Below, one piece after another: positions 49,294 through 61,616 of a stretch of DNA of 64,000 nucleotides. Every line of letters begins with the position of its first letter. Within the stretch, counting starts at the first letter, position 1. Source of the stretch: Cymodocea nodosa (Eukaryota > Streptophyta > Magnoliopsida > Alismatales > Cymodoceaceae). The DNA is taken from the NCBI GenBank assembly GCA_036874045.1, contig JAZBRI010000003.1, forward strand, positions 5,530,501 to 5,594,500, given 5' to 3'. The position numbers and the translations under genes were made by a program. The notes under the pieces were generated by a model. The model saw only the letters and a list, made by a program, of their open reading frames with translations, was not told where the DNA came from and made no database searches.

Positions 49294-52200
49294 GACTGAC
49301 AGTGGTGACGGCGATGGTAATCTTCCGTCTCTTCACCTTCCCCAACCTTGGAGTCTAGGGCTTGTTTGTTGTGCTCCATGGGGAAAAAAAAAAGAACCTT
49401 AAAAACTGGTTGTTTAATACTTGTCATTTAAGTGGTAATGTTCTTGCAACTTTTGACGGGTAAATAGGAAAAAAAATTGTGATTTTTGTTGGCGTGCGTG
49501 ACTTAAATCTTCTTGTGATTCATATGGATTGTTGTTCTCCATGCTCTCTTCCGATTGAACTGTTCTTTAACCACCTGCCTCTTTATTTCTGTGTTTGGTG
49601 TTTTTGCATACTTTTGATTATTCGCATGTTTTTTTCCAACGATTTCTGATTATTCGTTCATTAAAAACAAAATTCCTCTTTAAGCACAGACATTGTTTTG
49701 TTATCAGGTGCATACTTGTGACCTCTTTCAATGTTTGGACACTGGAGAACTCAAAGCACTACATTATCAAAAAAAAAGGCTATTGCATGAAAATCAAAAT
49801 GGGTTCCCACATAAAAATATCTTGTATATCAGATGGGTTGGATATCCCTTTTGATCAGAGACGAGTTGGGAGTTCTTGAAGTCTAGTCTAGCTGGAGCAA
49901 AATGATAATTGACTTCTTGTCATTCATATGTTCCAAGAGGACAAGCTTCTAGCTTTGAACTTTCCCCATGTATTATGCCTTTTACATTAGTGGATGCTTT
50001 TTAATTAGTTTATTTTTTGGTGTTTTTATTATCAAGAAATGTCTGCCTTCAATTGCCATAAAACCATTTATTTCATCTTTGTTGTTTCTTCTTAACATCT
50101 GTCTGGTTTCTTGCTTCTTCTGTCCTTCTAGAGAACCTATGTGACGATGGCATGTGGTTATCTTGACCTTAAGCATCAACACTGTGATTTTCCTTCATTC
50201 AGATTTGTCCAGTGATTTGAACTGCTGTTCGGTTTTGTCCTTGAATGGATTTGTGGTTTCACTATGTGAGGGCATGAAAGTTATCCCCTGTCAAAATGTT
50301 TGTAGTAGGGTGATTTACTTGGTGATTAGTATATTTCTCATGGTCAACTATAAGCATTATTTCTTTTAACATTGACCTTTCTTTTAGGAATTTAGAGTAG
50401 TTTGTTTTTTAGGAAAAGGAGTACTAGCCTAGTTTACTGGCATACACACACACATGCTTAGGCAAATATGGAGGTAAATTAAGTGTTAGAACAAAAAATT
50501 CGAAACTTTGACCTTTTGAGAGAACGCTGTTTCATACAACTATAATGGTAAAACACTTCATTTTGATGCCAACTGTGGTAAAAGTTAGCTCACGTCTACA
50601 CAGGCAACGTTTGTTTGATGAATCAGATTTTCTGTAATATTTCTGATGGTTATATTAAGAGTGTCGGCTCTAGCATCCTTCATTGGATGCGGGAATTTAC
50701 ATTTAGTTTCAGTTGCATCATAAACCAATTATAACAGCTCAACCGGCCAGGAATGACACCATCTGTACTAGTTTGTCTTAAAATTTGAATCTTAGATGAT
50801 ACAAAAATCATATCAAAAAAATGCATCATATGCTTAGAGTATACCGACTAGTTGGAATATTCACCACGTTTCGGGAAAAACAATGGCATCGATGAGCGAG
50901 TGATGGAGTTGCAACAGTTTACGATTTATTAATTATTAGCTTCATGCCGTTGTCAATTGCTGGTTGGCGCACATCTGGCTGCTACCTTTTAATTTGAGGA
51001 CGAGAATGGAAATTGTCTGCTCAACGAAGGCTTCATCTTGAGCTTTTGGTATGAAAGAAAAATGACAATTGGCTCCAAAGCAAAAGGGTGCAACCACATT
51101 TATTCTAAGATAAGATGTGTGGTGATTGATTTTAGTGCAACCAAGAGGCTGTTACCTTTTAATTTGAGGACGAGAATGGAAATTGTCTGCTCCATGAAGG
51201 CTTCATCTTGAGCTTTTGGTATGAAAGAAAAATGACAATTGGCTCCAAAGCAAAAGGGTGCACAACCACATTCATTCTAAGTTAAGATGTGTGGTGATTG
51301 ATTTTAGTGCAACCAAGAGAGGCATCTTCTTAGAATTATTGCTAATGTACCCTTGCTTTTTGAGTATTACACTTACAACCTAATGTGACTCAAAAACGAA
51401 TGGTAGAATTTCTGTAACAGAGAAACTGTGTTGATGGTGAACAATATTGTAAGAAAAGAAGGGAGGAGGACTTGGTTTCTCTATTCTCTTCCTTTTTTGC
51501 CAATTCAAAGTTGGAAAACAAGGAACAGACATTATTAAGTCGACAAGCTTAGTATAAGAACCAAAACCTGATTTCTGCTCAGCAGCTTTATGTGTATGGC
51601 CAGTCTCTTGAGGTCAAGAAACGGCAGTAAGGTTGAACACATGTCGAACCTCTCAATCTCTGGGCTCCTTCCAAGACACCAGCATGAAGATACACGTCTT
51701 TATAATGTAGAACCGTGTTCTTTGCTTCTTCAGAAACCCAGGTCTAGCCCAAAACCTTGTTCTACCAGAAGACGAGGGGGAAGGTGAAGCAGTGGAAGAA
51801 GATAATGAACCCATGAGTGACAGACAATACACTTGACTTGGGCTGAAGAGTTTGCCAATGGATTGTTGTCGCATTTATAACAAGAGCGACAGGCTTGTAG
51901 AAAAGCCACCAAGCACGTGTATAGACAGAAAAGATGAGCCAATGCAAGGGAATGAAAGAAGGGAGGTGTCACAATATCAATGTGACAGCAGTGAATGAGA
52001 CAATATCGAAGCGTTTAGAGTTTGGACGTTACCTGGAACCGGGAATCTGATTCTCTGCACCCAAATCTGCAAAAGTGTTCCCTTTGGCATGACATAATGT
52101 CTCCGGGGATTTTGGACCGGAGTTCAGGACAGCAGGACCAGGAGCTGGCCGGCGGATGCTGACCGCCATTTAATTTTGGCAGGAACATCATGCTAAAACT

Positions 52201-54870
52201 GGATCTACCCTTGGAATGCTCGTGTCTTTTTTTTATTTATAAAGAATTCCTTGTTTAGGACTAGGTCCTTGTTTGCTTGTCCCATGGAGGCCTCCTCTAA
52301 AATCACGGATCAGGTTTCATCTGATCCATTCCATTTAGAATCACGGCGAATCTTGCTCCATTCCAAAATTACAAGGGAAGTAATAGGAAAGAAATGGACG
52401 TAGACATAACTACAAAATTCTCGTGATTAGCTTGTGATGATATGAATGTTCTATGTTACGTGAAATGATACTACCGAATTTGCTGCATGATGTTCCTGTT
52501 TAACATTCATATGAGCTTTTGTTATTATATGTGAAGTACATATTGTTGCTTGGTGGGGACACCCTTGTATGGAGTAAGGAAGGCGAGGAAATATCAATGA
52601 ACTATAAAGAAAAATCATTGGCAAGTTATTTATCAAAACTAACGATGAAACATTTCCAATTAAACTTCAGTATAATGTGAAGTTATTCACAAAAGAAATT
52701 ATCGTTATGTGTGGAAAAATGGCAATGTGTCTTAGATGTTGACTCTATTCCTAAATTACTGTTCCAACATGGTAGATTGAGAAACTCTTTTGAAATATTA
52801 GCAACTTAAATATCTAAAATAATATTATGATAAAATGGTAACAGTAGCATCTCAAAAAAAAAAAAAAAAAATCGATCAAAAAATCACACAAAAATCCTTT
52901 AAAATATTTTTTAATAATTATTTCTTCATTAATCCATCTTTTATTACTAAAACTATTTAGACATTTCTAGAGATCGATGCTAATATAATTTTTATGTGAT
53001 TTTAGTGTACAAAACATGATGTAGGCTATTTTGGCAAAATATAATTGATTTCATGCATTAACCATAGTTATTAAAAGAGAAGTACATGGTACACGTTAGT
53101 TCTTTCAAATTAATAAATTCATTTATTCATCTTTTTTTTAAATTTTCTTTCTAAAAATCAAAATAATTTGAACCTCCATCCATCTTAACGAATAATATCC
53201 TTTAATGTGCTTTTTCTTTCTGCCTTTTTTGCTCTAAAAATGTACATAACTTCATTATTGTGAATAATACAAATTTATCCGTACATAGTAAGAAATGTTG
53301 ATTAATTTTTGAATTATATGAAAACCTTTTAAGTAAATTGTTTTTCTTTCATGGCAAATATCAATTACAATGCCTTCGGACCATCTCAAGTTTGCCAACA
53401 ACCAATCATTTTCATTTTACTTTTTCAATTTTCTATTTTTTATTTCCTTCCTCCCATGCCTTGTGTAGGTTTTCACTAATATTTTACCCTCTTAGCTTTG
53501 GCAAATGTATGAGCAAAGTGAGGATGAACCAACTCCAAATGGAGTCGTTTGGACTCAACTCATGAATGGGTTTTGTAACGTCTCAGTCACAGTGGCCAGT
53601 AATTAGTTATAAACGTAAGATTTATCGTAAACTATAGATGACCATAGGACTCCTACCACTTGTAACTACAACTAAAATAGAATATGGTCCTACCTCTCAC
53701 CAATCCAAGAGTTGAGGCAGATGGTAACAACAGAGTCAGCTCATTCACTGTATTCCTCCTCCAGACCTCAAACTTTTCAAGCAACTATTTCGAATGTCGA
53801 CACTTGCCTAGCCATAAATCTTCTTTTCCTTGGCTTGCGGCTCTGAAAAATACAAAGGAGAAACAAATTAACATATGCATAGGTGTCAGAAGTAGCACAT
53901 CAGCAGGTTCTTCTGGTTCTTTTCTTTTTCATCTTCAACATTTTATATGATGTCTGTCGATTGTTAAAAAAAACAATTTACTTGCATACAACTTTGATGT
54001 TTTGAAAACAATTGAAATTGACTTCCAAGTGCTTCAACATAGATCATGATGATCGATTAGATTTTATGCTTCTATCCATAGCATTAGGAAGGATTAAACT
54101 AATATAAGATAGTATAATTGGTCTTCCACCTGATTAGAAGAAAAAATATTTTAGATTTAAATCTAGTTAAAATCCCTTATAACCATATAATTGGTCTTCC
54201 ACTTAAATGGTGCTCCAATATTTTTATGAGATGTAACACAAAGGTTATGTAAGTTATTTAACCATATGACAAGGCTAAAATTCTATAATAAACCATGATA
54301 TCATATATTTGTGAAATAAGTTTTTGATTATCTTCATCAAAAACTAGAAAGACTACTCTTAAAAGCCACAAAAATCATTACAAACGGGAAAAGAAGCCAA
54401 GTATCAGGAATTTTATTATCCTATTTTATCCACGACAATCTTTAGTTTTATCTAGAAATAATATCGAGTTCCCTCTCCTCCTCAGGTAGACACACATCAG
54501 TCCAGCTAACTGGGAGGAAAATTCTTTTTATTTTAAGACACAACAGTTCAGAGGCTAAGAATTGGATTTTTTTATTTATAATGGTAGTCTTTTTATCTGA
54601 GTTTGAAACTAAGTCTTCTTCCTTGTAAATGGAATAGAAGGTCAGTTATGCTAAACCCCTGTTGGTGTTAAATTTCTGCAAAATATTTTTTTTTTGTAAT
54701 TTATATAAAAATTGTATCCAAAATCTATATCGTCTCGTTTTACCAAATAATCTTCTCATCAACGATCTCAAACCTATGTTCTACAAAAATTCTCAGAAGC
54801 TAACTATTTTTTCCTAGAGCCTACCTTCTGTCATTAATGCAATCAAATGATACCTAAAATTAACCCCTTA
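49294..54870. other. Intergenic region right of the small-protein gene
   Basis: 5.6 kb with no recognisable gene. Part of the left end may be introns or 3' UTR of the 49-kb gene. It contains a 170-bp tandem duplication (50977-51317). ORFs at 51730-51972 (minus) and 53684-53950 (plus) match nothing I know. Confidence 0.45.
50977..51317. repeat. Tandem duplication, two units of about 170 bp
   Basis: Two adjacent, nearly identical units begin GCTGCTACCTTTTAATTTGA at 50979 and GCTGTTACCTTTTAATTTGA at about 51149. Both contain GGACGAGAATGGAAATTGTC and GGCTCCAAAGCAAAAGGGTG. Only a few substitutions and a 2-base insertion separate them, so the duplication is young. Confidence 0.9.
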
Positions 54871-54987
54871 AATTTAATGTCTTGTACAAGCAAACTCTGT
54901 CAAATCACCGACGCTTCAATTGCAATCATGTAGTGGCTTCATTTTTTCTAGAATATTTCTCTATAAATTGATTATTGCTTAGCATAA

Positions 54988-55511
54988 TCACACCCAACAC
55001 AAAACTTTTCGAAGCGCAAAAAATGGCATACTTGATATCAGAGGTTTAGGCCTGGTCTTGAACAAAATCTTCTGCCGAATGATCCCCATGACCTCCAACT
55101 CCGTACCGGAAGAAGGACCATAAGAACTCATCTCGTTTCCATCCACCACCACCTTCCTTTTCCTCATCACCAACAGGGGCTTCTTCAGGACCACCTTCGT
55201 CCCCGCCAACTCATGGTATCCCACCGTGAATGTGTAGCTGTTCTGCACCTCACATCAAAGCCCTCTCAGAGAAATAGAAAAACAAGCGACGAAGACGGAA
55301 CAACGTGAAAAAATAAACCTTGATCGGAAACCAAGGGAAACCCTATTTTTAAGCCGACCTGCGAGGTGCAGCAGAGGCTGCCGATCTCTAGGCCCTGGAG
55401 GCGGTCACCTACGGCTTGCTGGGACTCCACCACGCCCTGCAGCTCCACGATGGCCCACTCCGGGCAGCCCTCAACGCCGCAGCCGCAGCCGCACCGCACT
55501 TGGATCTGCAT
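54988..55511 (-). CDS. CTF8: Chromosome transmission fidelity protein 8 (CTF8) homologue
   Basis: Role (known): CTF8 joins CTF18 and DCC1 in the alternative RFC clamp loader, acting in the nucleus in replication and sister-chromatid cohesion. Seen: exon 1 (55511-55359, 51 codons) encodes MQIQVRCGCG, then CPEWAIVELQGVVE and LEIGSLC. Exon 2 (from 55242) encodes NSYTFTVGYHELAGTKVVLK, KKPLLV and VMGIIRQKILFKTRPKPLIS, matching the Ctf8 domain throughout. The intron is GT/AG, phase 0. The 3' end is uncertain. Reading on gives a short tail ending at 54988. A donor AA-GTATGC at 55031 could instead splice to a small exon near 54896-54874 with a nearby stop. Length (about 120-137 aa) suits the family. 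Confidence 0.88.
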
Positions 55512-55679
55512 CTCCCTCCGATGAAAGGCTTCTTGTGCGAAGGTGTGGGCCGGAAGTCGACGACGGCGGGCAGCGCGGGAAGCCGCCCACGGTGCGCGGC
55601 AAATGCGGAGCTCACGTTTCCATTTCTATCCTCCGCCCTCGAAGGAGAAAAAGCAAAAGGCTTTTTTTTTTAACGTAAA

Positions 55680-57805
55680 GATGAGTATTTTTAGCATTAT
55701 ATATATATTTTAGAGAGATGTCTATTTGAATTGCAGATAAAAGATTTAAATGCATAACAACTTAATTTATAAAAAACTATCATCATCAATTATTAAAATG
55801 AACCTTTCATTCAAGGTAAAAAGATAAGAAGTAGATTGATAAAATCTTAAATATGAAATCACAATTGCAGCAAAAACAAGTTCAACTACTAAACTAAAAA
55901 AAAAATGTTCAAACAATTGAACAAAATGTTTAAACAGCTGGACAACAAAGGAGGATGATCTAAAAGGTCAACAATATTACAAAAAGTCAAGAAAAAAAAA
56001 TTTATTTTTCTCACCCACCTTTTTGAGCATTGTCAACTCTCTTTTTCTTTCTTTTTTTAACTTGTCGACCCACCTTCTTGATACAACCTTAGTAATCTCA
56101 AATTTAACAACAAAGAGTAAGGATTATTTGTTTACACTTACTCAAAAATTCTTTATTTAACGGTGTTCAAGAAAAAGAAAAGGTCAAATACAAACAATTT
56201 AATATTTTTTCTATCATATACAAATAACAGCTTATGTCACCGAAAAAATCAAAAAAATTAAAAAATAGAAAGTTAAAAAAGTTAAGAATCATAAAATTAA
56301 AAAATTTAATAATCAAAAAGTTAAAAAATAAAATTTAAAGGTATTTGTGCCATCGACAGAAAGTTAGGAAAATTATATAATTCTTTAAATTTTAATATTA
56401 TATATTAAATAATATTATATAAATAAAATAAATAATATTAATTAAATGAAAAATAAAATTTGTAATTTTAATATTATAAAATAAAATTAAAAAGTATTAA
56501 CAATAATAAAATAATTAATATTTTATTTATGAATAAAAACTAATATTTTAAATAAATTAATTAAATAAAACAATATTAACAATGTATACTTTAATTATAT
56601 TAACAATAATATATTATGTTAATATACTTTAATTATATTAAAGTATATACAAAGTAATTTTAATTAAAACAATAATATATTATACAAAGTAATAATTAAA
56701 ATAATATAATACTCTAATTAAATAAAATAATATATTATACTTTAATTATATTAACAATATATACTTTAATTATAATTAATCTTAAATAATAAAATAATTA
56801 ATTAACACAGATAATTCATATTCCAACTTTTAAATAAAGGGAAGTTAGAAAGTTTGGAATGTTTGATTTTTTATAGGTAAGAAAGTTTTCCAACTTTTCT
56901 ATGTGGTACAAACCTTAAAAAACTAAAAAAAAACTTCTTAACTTTCTAAGTGACACAAACAATAACTAACCTAAGGATTCTTTGTTTTAAAATCCAACAA
57001 ATATTTGTCAAATACTAATCTATCTTAAGCCAACTTTCAAGAGCCATTTGTCGAGATAAGTAGAAAGTGATGATGGAGCAAGGGATACAAACAATGGTTG
57101 AGGCAACACCGATACCAACATTTGTCATATCCTTTAATTTATTTATATGTGTTACATGTGCCTGTAAATGAATGCACTTGAATTTATTCTGATATCACGT
57201 GAAAGTTTAACCCAAAATTAATTGATATTAAATGAACGGATCTATTATCCATAAGTTTTGTTTTATCCATATCTTAATCGATACAGAACTTTTTTAATTA
57301 ACAGATTCAATTAGAAACCATACATTAGGTTTCTTCCTGGAATTCACAACAAGTTAATTTGAAGACAAATTTGGGCACCATTTCTTACGTTATGCATATG
57401 CGTGTGTGTGTCATTAATTGCATAAAAACCTTAATGCACTTCAAAATCTGCAAGTTTGATATTTCCAGTGCTTGCAATGATAAGATGACAACTGAATGGT
57501 ATTAATGGAAGTAGATCGAATTTCCTCGTTTTATTGTAAGTACTGATATGGAAGAGAGAATGACTGACTTGAATCCAAAATCATCTAGTGTCATATATGA
57601 ATCGATAATCATTATTGAAAAGCATTGGTACTGATGATTAGTATTTAAGACCTGAAAAGACAGGTGACTACAAGAACATCCTTAAGCATGCCTCTGATGA
57701 GATTTCATGCTAATACATGGCTTGCAGAACATTACATGCATGTAGAAGAGAGACAGTAGAAGGGAAGGGGTTTGGACCCTCTCTCTCTCTCTAGATCTCT
57801 AGAAC
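55680..57805. other. AT-rich intergenic DNA between CTF8 and the CLE gene
   Basis: No gene is seen. About 56340-56800 is extreme A/T sequence with repeated ATATTA, TTAATTA and TATACTTTAATTATATTAACAA-like units. The rest is ordinary AT-rich spacer. Confidence 0.5.
56390..56800. repeat. Extreme AT-rich low-complexity tract with TACTTTAATTATATTAACA units
   Basis: About 400 bp almost without G or C. A unit like ATACTTTAATTATATTAACA recurs at about 56587, 56625 and 56738 with AATAATATATTATAC spacers. Confidence 0.65.
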
Positions 57806-57809
57806 TCTT

Positions 57810-58091
57810 TCAATTATGGAGGGGGTTTGGACCTCCAGGGACAAGCCTACTAGACACGACGTGTAGTTGTTGTCGTACATGGCCTTCGAAAGCACCCTGC
57901 AACGCCGGCGATAAGGAGCTTGTTGTTGCCTTGGAGCAACGCCAAAGGGGGGGAGGTTCCTGTTCTTCCTCTTCCTCACCGTTCACGTCCGGTCGATGGT
58001 AGCCGCCGGCCGCGCGGCAAAGTTGACCCAAAAGGACGGTGATCAGCAAGAAGAAGGTGAAGGAGAAGAAGAAGAGCCGAGACGTCTTCAT
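57810..58091 (-). CDS. CLE (CLAVATA3/ESR-related) peptide precursor
   Basis: Role (known): CLE precursors are secreted and cut to 12-13-residue arabinosylated peptides that signal through CLV1/BAM-type receptor kinases in meristem, root and vascular development. Seen: a 93-aa intronless ORF with Lys/Arg near the start and a hydrophobic signal peptide (FFFSFTFFLLITVLLG, cut near residues 24-27), a variable acidic spacer with Glu-rich and Pro runs, and the C-terminal CLE motif RLVPGGPNPLHN at residues 82-93, followed at once by stop. The motif is closest to Arabidopsis CLE9/10 (RLVPSGPNPLHN) but has Gly at position 5. Pro4 and Pro7, the hydroxylation sites, are kept. A TATATA sequence lies at about 58261-58266 upstream. 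Very likely a real gene. Confidence 0.93.
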   Translation of the reverse strand: MKTSRLFFFSFTFFLLITVLLGQLCRAAGGYHRPDVNGEEEEEQEPPPLWRCSKATTSSLSPALQGAFEGHVRQQLHVVSSRLVPGGPNPLHN

Positions 58092-61000
58092 GGCTGAGGC
58101 TGGCGCTTGTACCGGCCGGCGAGTAATTGGGAGCTATAGAGAGGAGGAGGAAGATGAAGCAGGAGGATTGGGGTACTGGAATGAGCAGGTGATCAGGAGA
58201 GTGCCGCAGGGTTTTTTAACAACAGCGAATAATAATGATGTCTTAATTAATCGAGTGAATTATATATTTCAGATAAGAATATAGTTGCAGTTACAATTTT
58301 AAATGTCCATCTTATGGTTTAAATATAATTAATAACTAACTTAAAATTTGTTAACGATAAAGATTACATTATTAAGATAAATAAAATACATTTCTTTTGC
58401 AAATATTTATTTCAAATGTAAGTAATTTTTACTATTAATATATTCTTAATTGATGTATTTGACTTATAGACGAATGAATACTTACGAAATCCAGCGATTT
58501 CATTTCCTTTTCCTTGATCTGTTTACATGTCCTCGTCTAAAGAAACATTCTGATGAATACCACTGCCCTTGTCCAATCAAATTAAATTATTGCAGTTTAT
58601 GACGACGGTACGTTTTCATTTCAAGATTATCAATTGCCAGACGCCATTTATTTGATTTGAAGTTGGTTTTTTCCAAAGAATCTCGTTTATTTTCAAAATT
58701 TCGAAGGAATGATAAAAGATTTTTTTTAAAATAAATAGTCTTCTTCTTTACACATTTCTCTCAAAAAAAGTTCGGTACATCTTGTTCATCTTTTATTGGT
58801 AATCAGTCAACTATTGTATACTACTGTTAGAGACGTAAGTGATGAGATCTCTTCTTAATTAATTAAAAGAACCCATGACTTCTGCTTACATACAATAAAA
58901 ATTAATCAATCCATGCATGGTATGATCTAGAATGGATTGAAATTTGAATTTAATCTAAGTTAGATTCTTTGCAAATTAAAAATCATGAAATTTTGAAAAA
59001 AAAGAAAAGAAAGGGGGTTAATTTTAAATACATTTAGAACAAAGATCAATACTTATTTAAGTTAAATAAAAAGTTTACCATATATTTATCTATAATCATT
59101 TAATGACAAAAAAATCATACAATTACTTTTACCAACATATATATTTATAGGAGAAATTTCTGAAAATATATCTTATGGACAATTGTAGAACATTTGATCC
59201 CTTAGCAATATATATATATATATGTCATGCATGTGTGTTTCTTATGGATCCCTTTGTCATATAATTAGTCATGTTACATAAAGTCTTGAAAGTTAGGTAG
59301 ACATCTTTTGACAAAGAGCAGACTTATTTCAATAGATTTCAAGGTTGAAGATCTACAAAGGTATAAATACTTTGTTTCTTTAAAGGCAAATGCTAAATCA
59401 AAGTACATTGTTTTCAAATCATGTTAAATTAAACATCTTGCCTTAAAGACTACATTTTTATTGATTAAGTGTTTTGTGCCTTTTAATTAGCTTCTTAATT
59501 ACTACTCCTAAGATTGTGTCACGTGTTCAATAGATGGAGGTGTAAAGGATGTCAATAGATTATGTTATATCAACTCAATGCAACGTGAACCATGTTTTAC
59601 ATTATTTTATGCTGGGTTGTTTAATTGTAGATTTCAGTACAGATTTCTAGATTTTACAGTCTAACATATCAATTTTATAATCAAAATTGTTTACACTGTG
59701 TTAACCTACGTGTTTAAATCACACCATGTTGATATAATGCTGATTCCATCAAATGGTAACTTAACGTGACTTGAAAAATCATGTCACGTTGATCAACAAC
59801 AGGGTTTGATCGGATTTTAACTTAAGACAAAAGTTTGTTAAAAATACCACAAGATGAATAATGCTTGTTAAGACAAAAGTTAAACACTAGATCCTAGTTT
59901 ATGATATTTTTTATGTGCAATAATACCATATTTAACATATTAGAGCTCCTCTCTTATCCATAACAAAGATGAGATTTGTGCATTTGAAATTGGATGTAAA
60001 TTAATAAATTTTGTCTAATTTTTAATAAAAGATGTTTACATACTTCGAATTTCAACTTTACAAAAAAAAAAAAAGAATGAAATTTCAGATTACAATGTAA
60101 ATATGAGAATATGAGTTTTCATCTTAAAAGATGTGAAATTGAATTTCATTTCATTTCAAATATATGATAAATGATATATGAATATTTAATAATATAATTA
60201 TATAACATGTTAGTTGATTAATGTAATAAATTTACTAAATAATTATATATTTTATTAATTAATCAAAAATAATTATGTTACATTATTATTATATATAAAT
60301 ATAAACTTCTAATTTTATCAAATTCTATATTATACATGAATACTTAAATTTCAATTTTTATCAAATTATTGAATGTGTACAAATACCTATATTTTAAATT
60401 CTATTCCTATCTAATTTTGTAAAATTCTAATTCTACAAAATTTCAATTATACGTGTACAAACACAATAAAATAGAACCAATAGTTATTTCTACGGCACAT
60501 GTTTTACTAACAAATATATAAACAACAAATCGGTAAACTATGAAATCAAAGAAATCCTAAGAAATCAATTTCTTTTAATGACTCATCTCTCTTTCAAGTT
60601 TTATTTGCGAAAAAAATCTCAACACTTCCACAGGATAAAATCGTAGAAAATTCCATTAATTTTCCCTTCTTCTTTTTTCTCTCCCATTTTTCTAGATTGA
60701 TCTAAGACTTTTTCAAAATATCTTTAACGTGAGATTATGTCATTAATACTTTAAATGAAATACTCTCCTTATAATTAAACTAAAAAAAAAATCTTCCTCA
60801 AATTTTGTTGTCATTGAGTATTTATTTATTTTTCCTCTTACCAAGTGTTGTCCTTAAAATTTATTTATCAAACAAGGTGAGAAATAATATTCCCATCACA
60901 TTTCTCTTTCCAGCTCCCATTTTAATTCTTTCGTTCCAAAGAGTTGTACAATTTTGCATAACCATATTATTCTCATCTCTCCAAGATTTGATAACTCCTT

Positions 61001-61560
61001 AGCTCATCCTGTTGTCCTTTTTTCTTTAATTTATTTTACCTCTTTTCAAAAATAAAAAAAAATAAAAAATAAACATTTTTTTGCATGGTAAAAAAAAAAA
61101 AACAATTTAACGTTGGTAGGGTTTAGTTGAAAAGGACTAGGATGACTCTTTTTCTTTCTAGGTGTTGTAACAAAATTGTTAGTTCTTAATTATTATTTAA
61201 TTACATGGATGATGATAATTTAGACTAATATTGATAAACAGTTATAACTTATGGAAAATAATTATTTTTATGAAAACTTCTACAAGTTTTATTTAAACAT
61301 CTGTCAAGTACCAAAATATTATTATAATCTCTAAAATTTTCTCTAGTTACATCCATTGTTAGAAGGAATTATATAAGTTATTAGGCAACTATAAATATAT
61401 AACGAATTTTTACTTAATAAGTATATCTAAAGTTTTAAAAATTCACCAAAATTTATTAAATTTCAGACATCAATTCTGTGATTAAAATGTCTTAACGAAT
61501 GTAATTTAAATTAAAAGTTGAAAATTCAATCACCGCGCTCCTCATCGACGGTTGCTTGTC
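58092..61560. other. AT-rich intergenic region between the CLE and helicase genes
   Basis: The first 250 bp hold the CLE leader and promoter. The remaining 3 kb is AT-rich without a recognisable gene. ORF 60805-61002 is compositional only. MITE-like text (repeated AATTTCAATT and TAATTCTA) occurs near 60050-60480, but ends were not defined. Confidence 0.45.
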
Positions 61561-61574
61561 CCTGGGAGGTGGGA

Positions 61575-61583
61575 AAACCCTAA
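61575..61583 (+). promoter_or_regulatory. Telobox AAACCCTAA in the helicase 5' leader
   Basis: Exact telobox 34-42 bp upstream of the ATG at 61617, in gene orientation and extended as AAAACCCTAAACCCC. Such boxes are typical near transcription starts of plant genes for RNA and translation functions. Confidence 0.6.
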
Positions 61584-61616
61584 ACCCCGCGAAGCTCCGA
61601 ATCGTCGTCACTGGCC

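Noticed and set aside
48816..49427. Other ORFs over the 49-kb gene, including 124 and 144 aa on the minus strand
   Set aside because: The plus-strand 86-aa frame has TATA, leader and protein-like composition. The others are Arg/Ser/Gly-biased shadows of a GC-rich leader.
51590..51972. Short ORFs with a hydrophobic start (possible secreted peptide)
   Set aside because: No known peptide-hormone motif is at the C-terminus, and three frames are equally open.
53684..53950. 88-aa plus-strand ORF
   Set aside because: Composition is not distinctive, no domain is seen, and there is no promoter or splice support.
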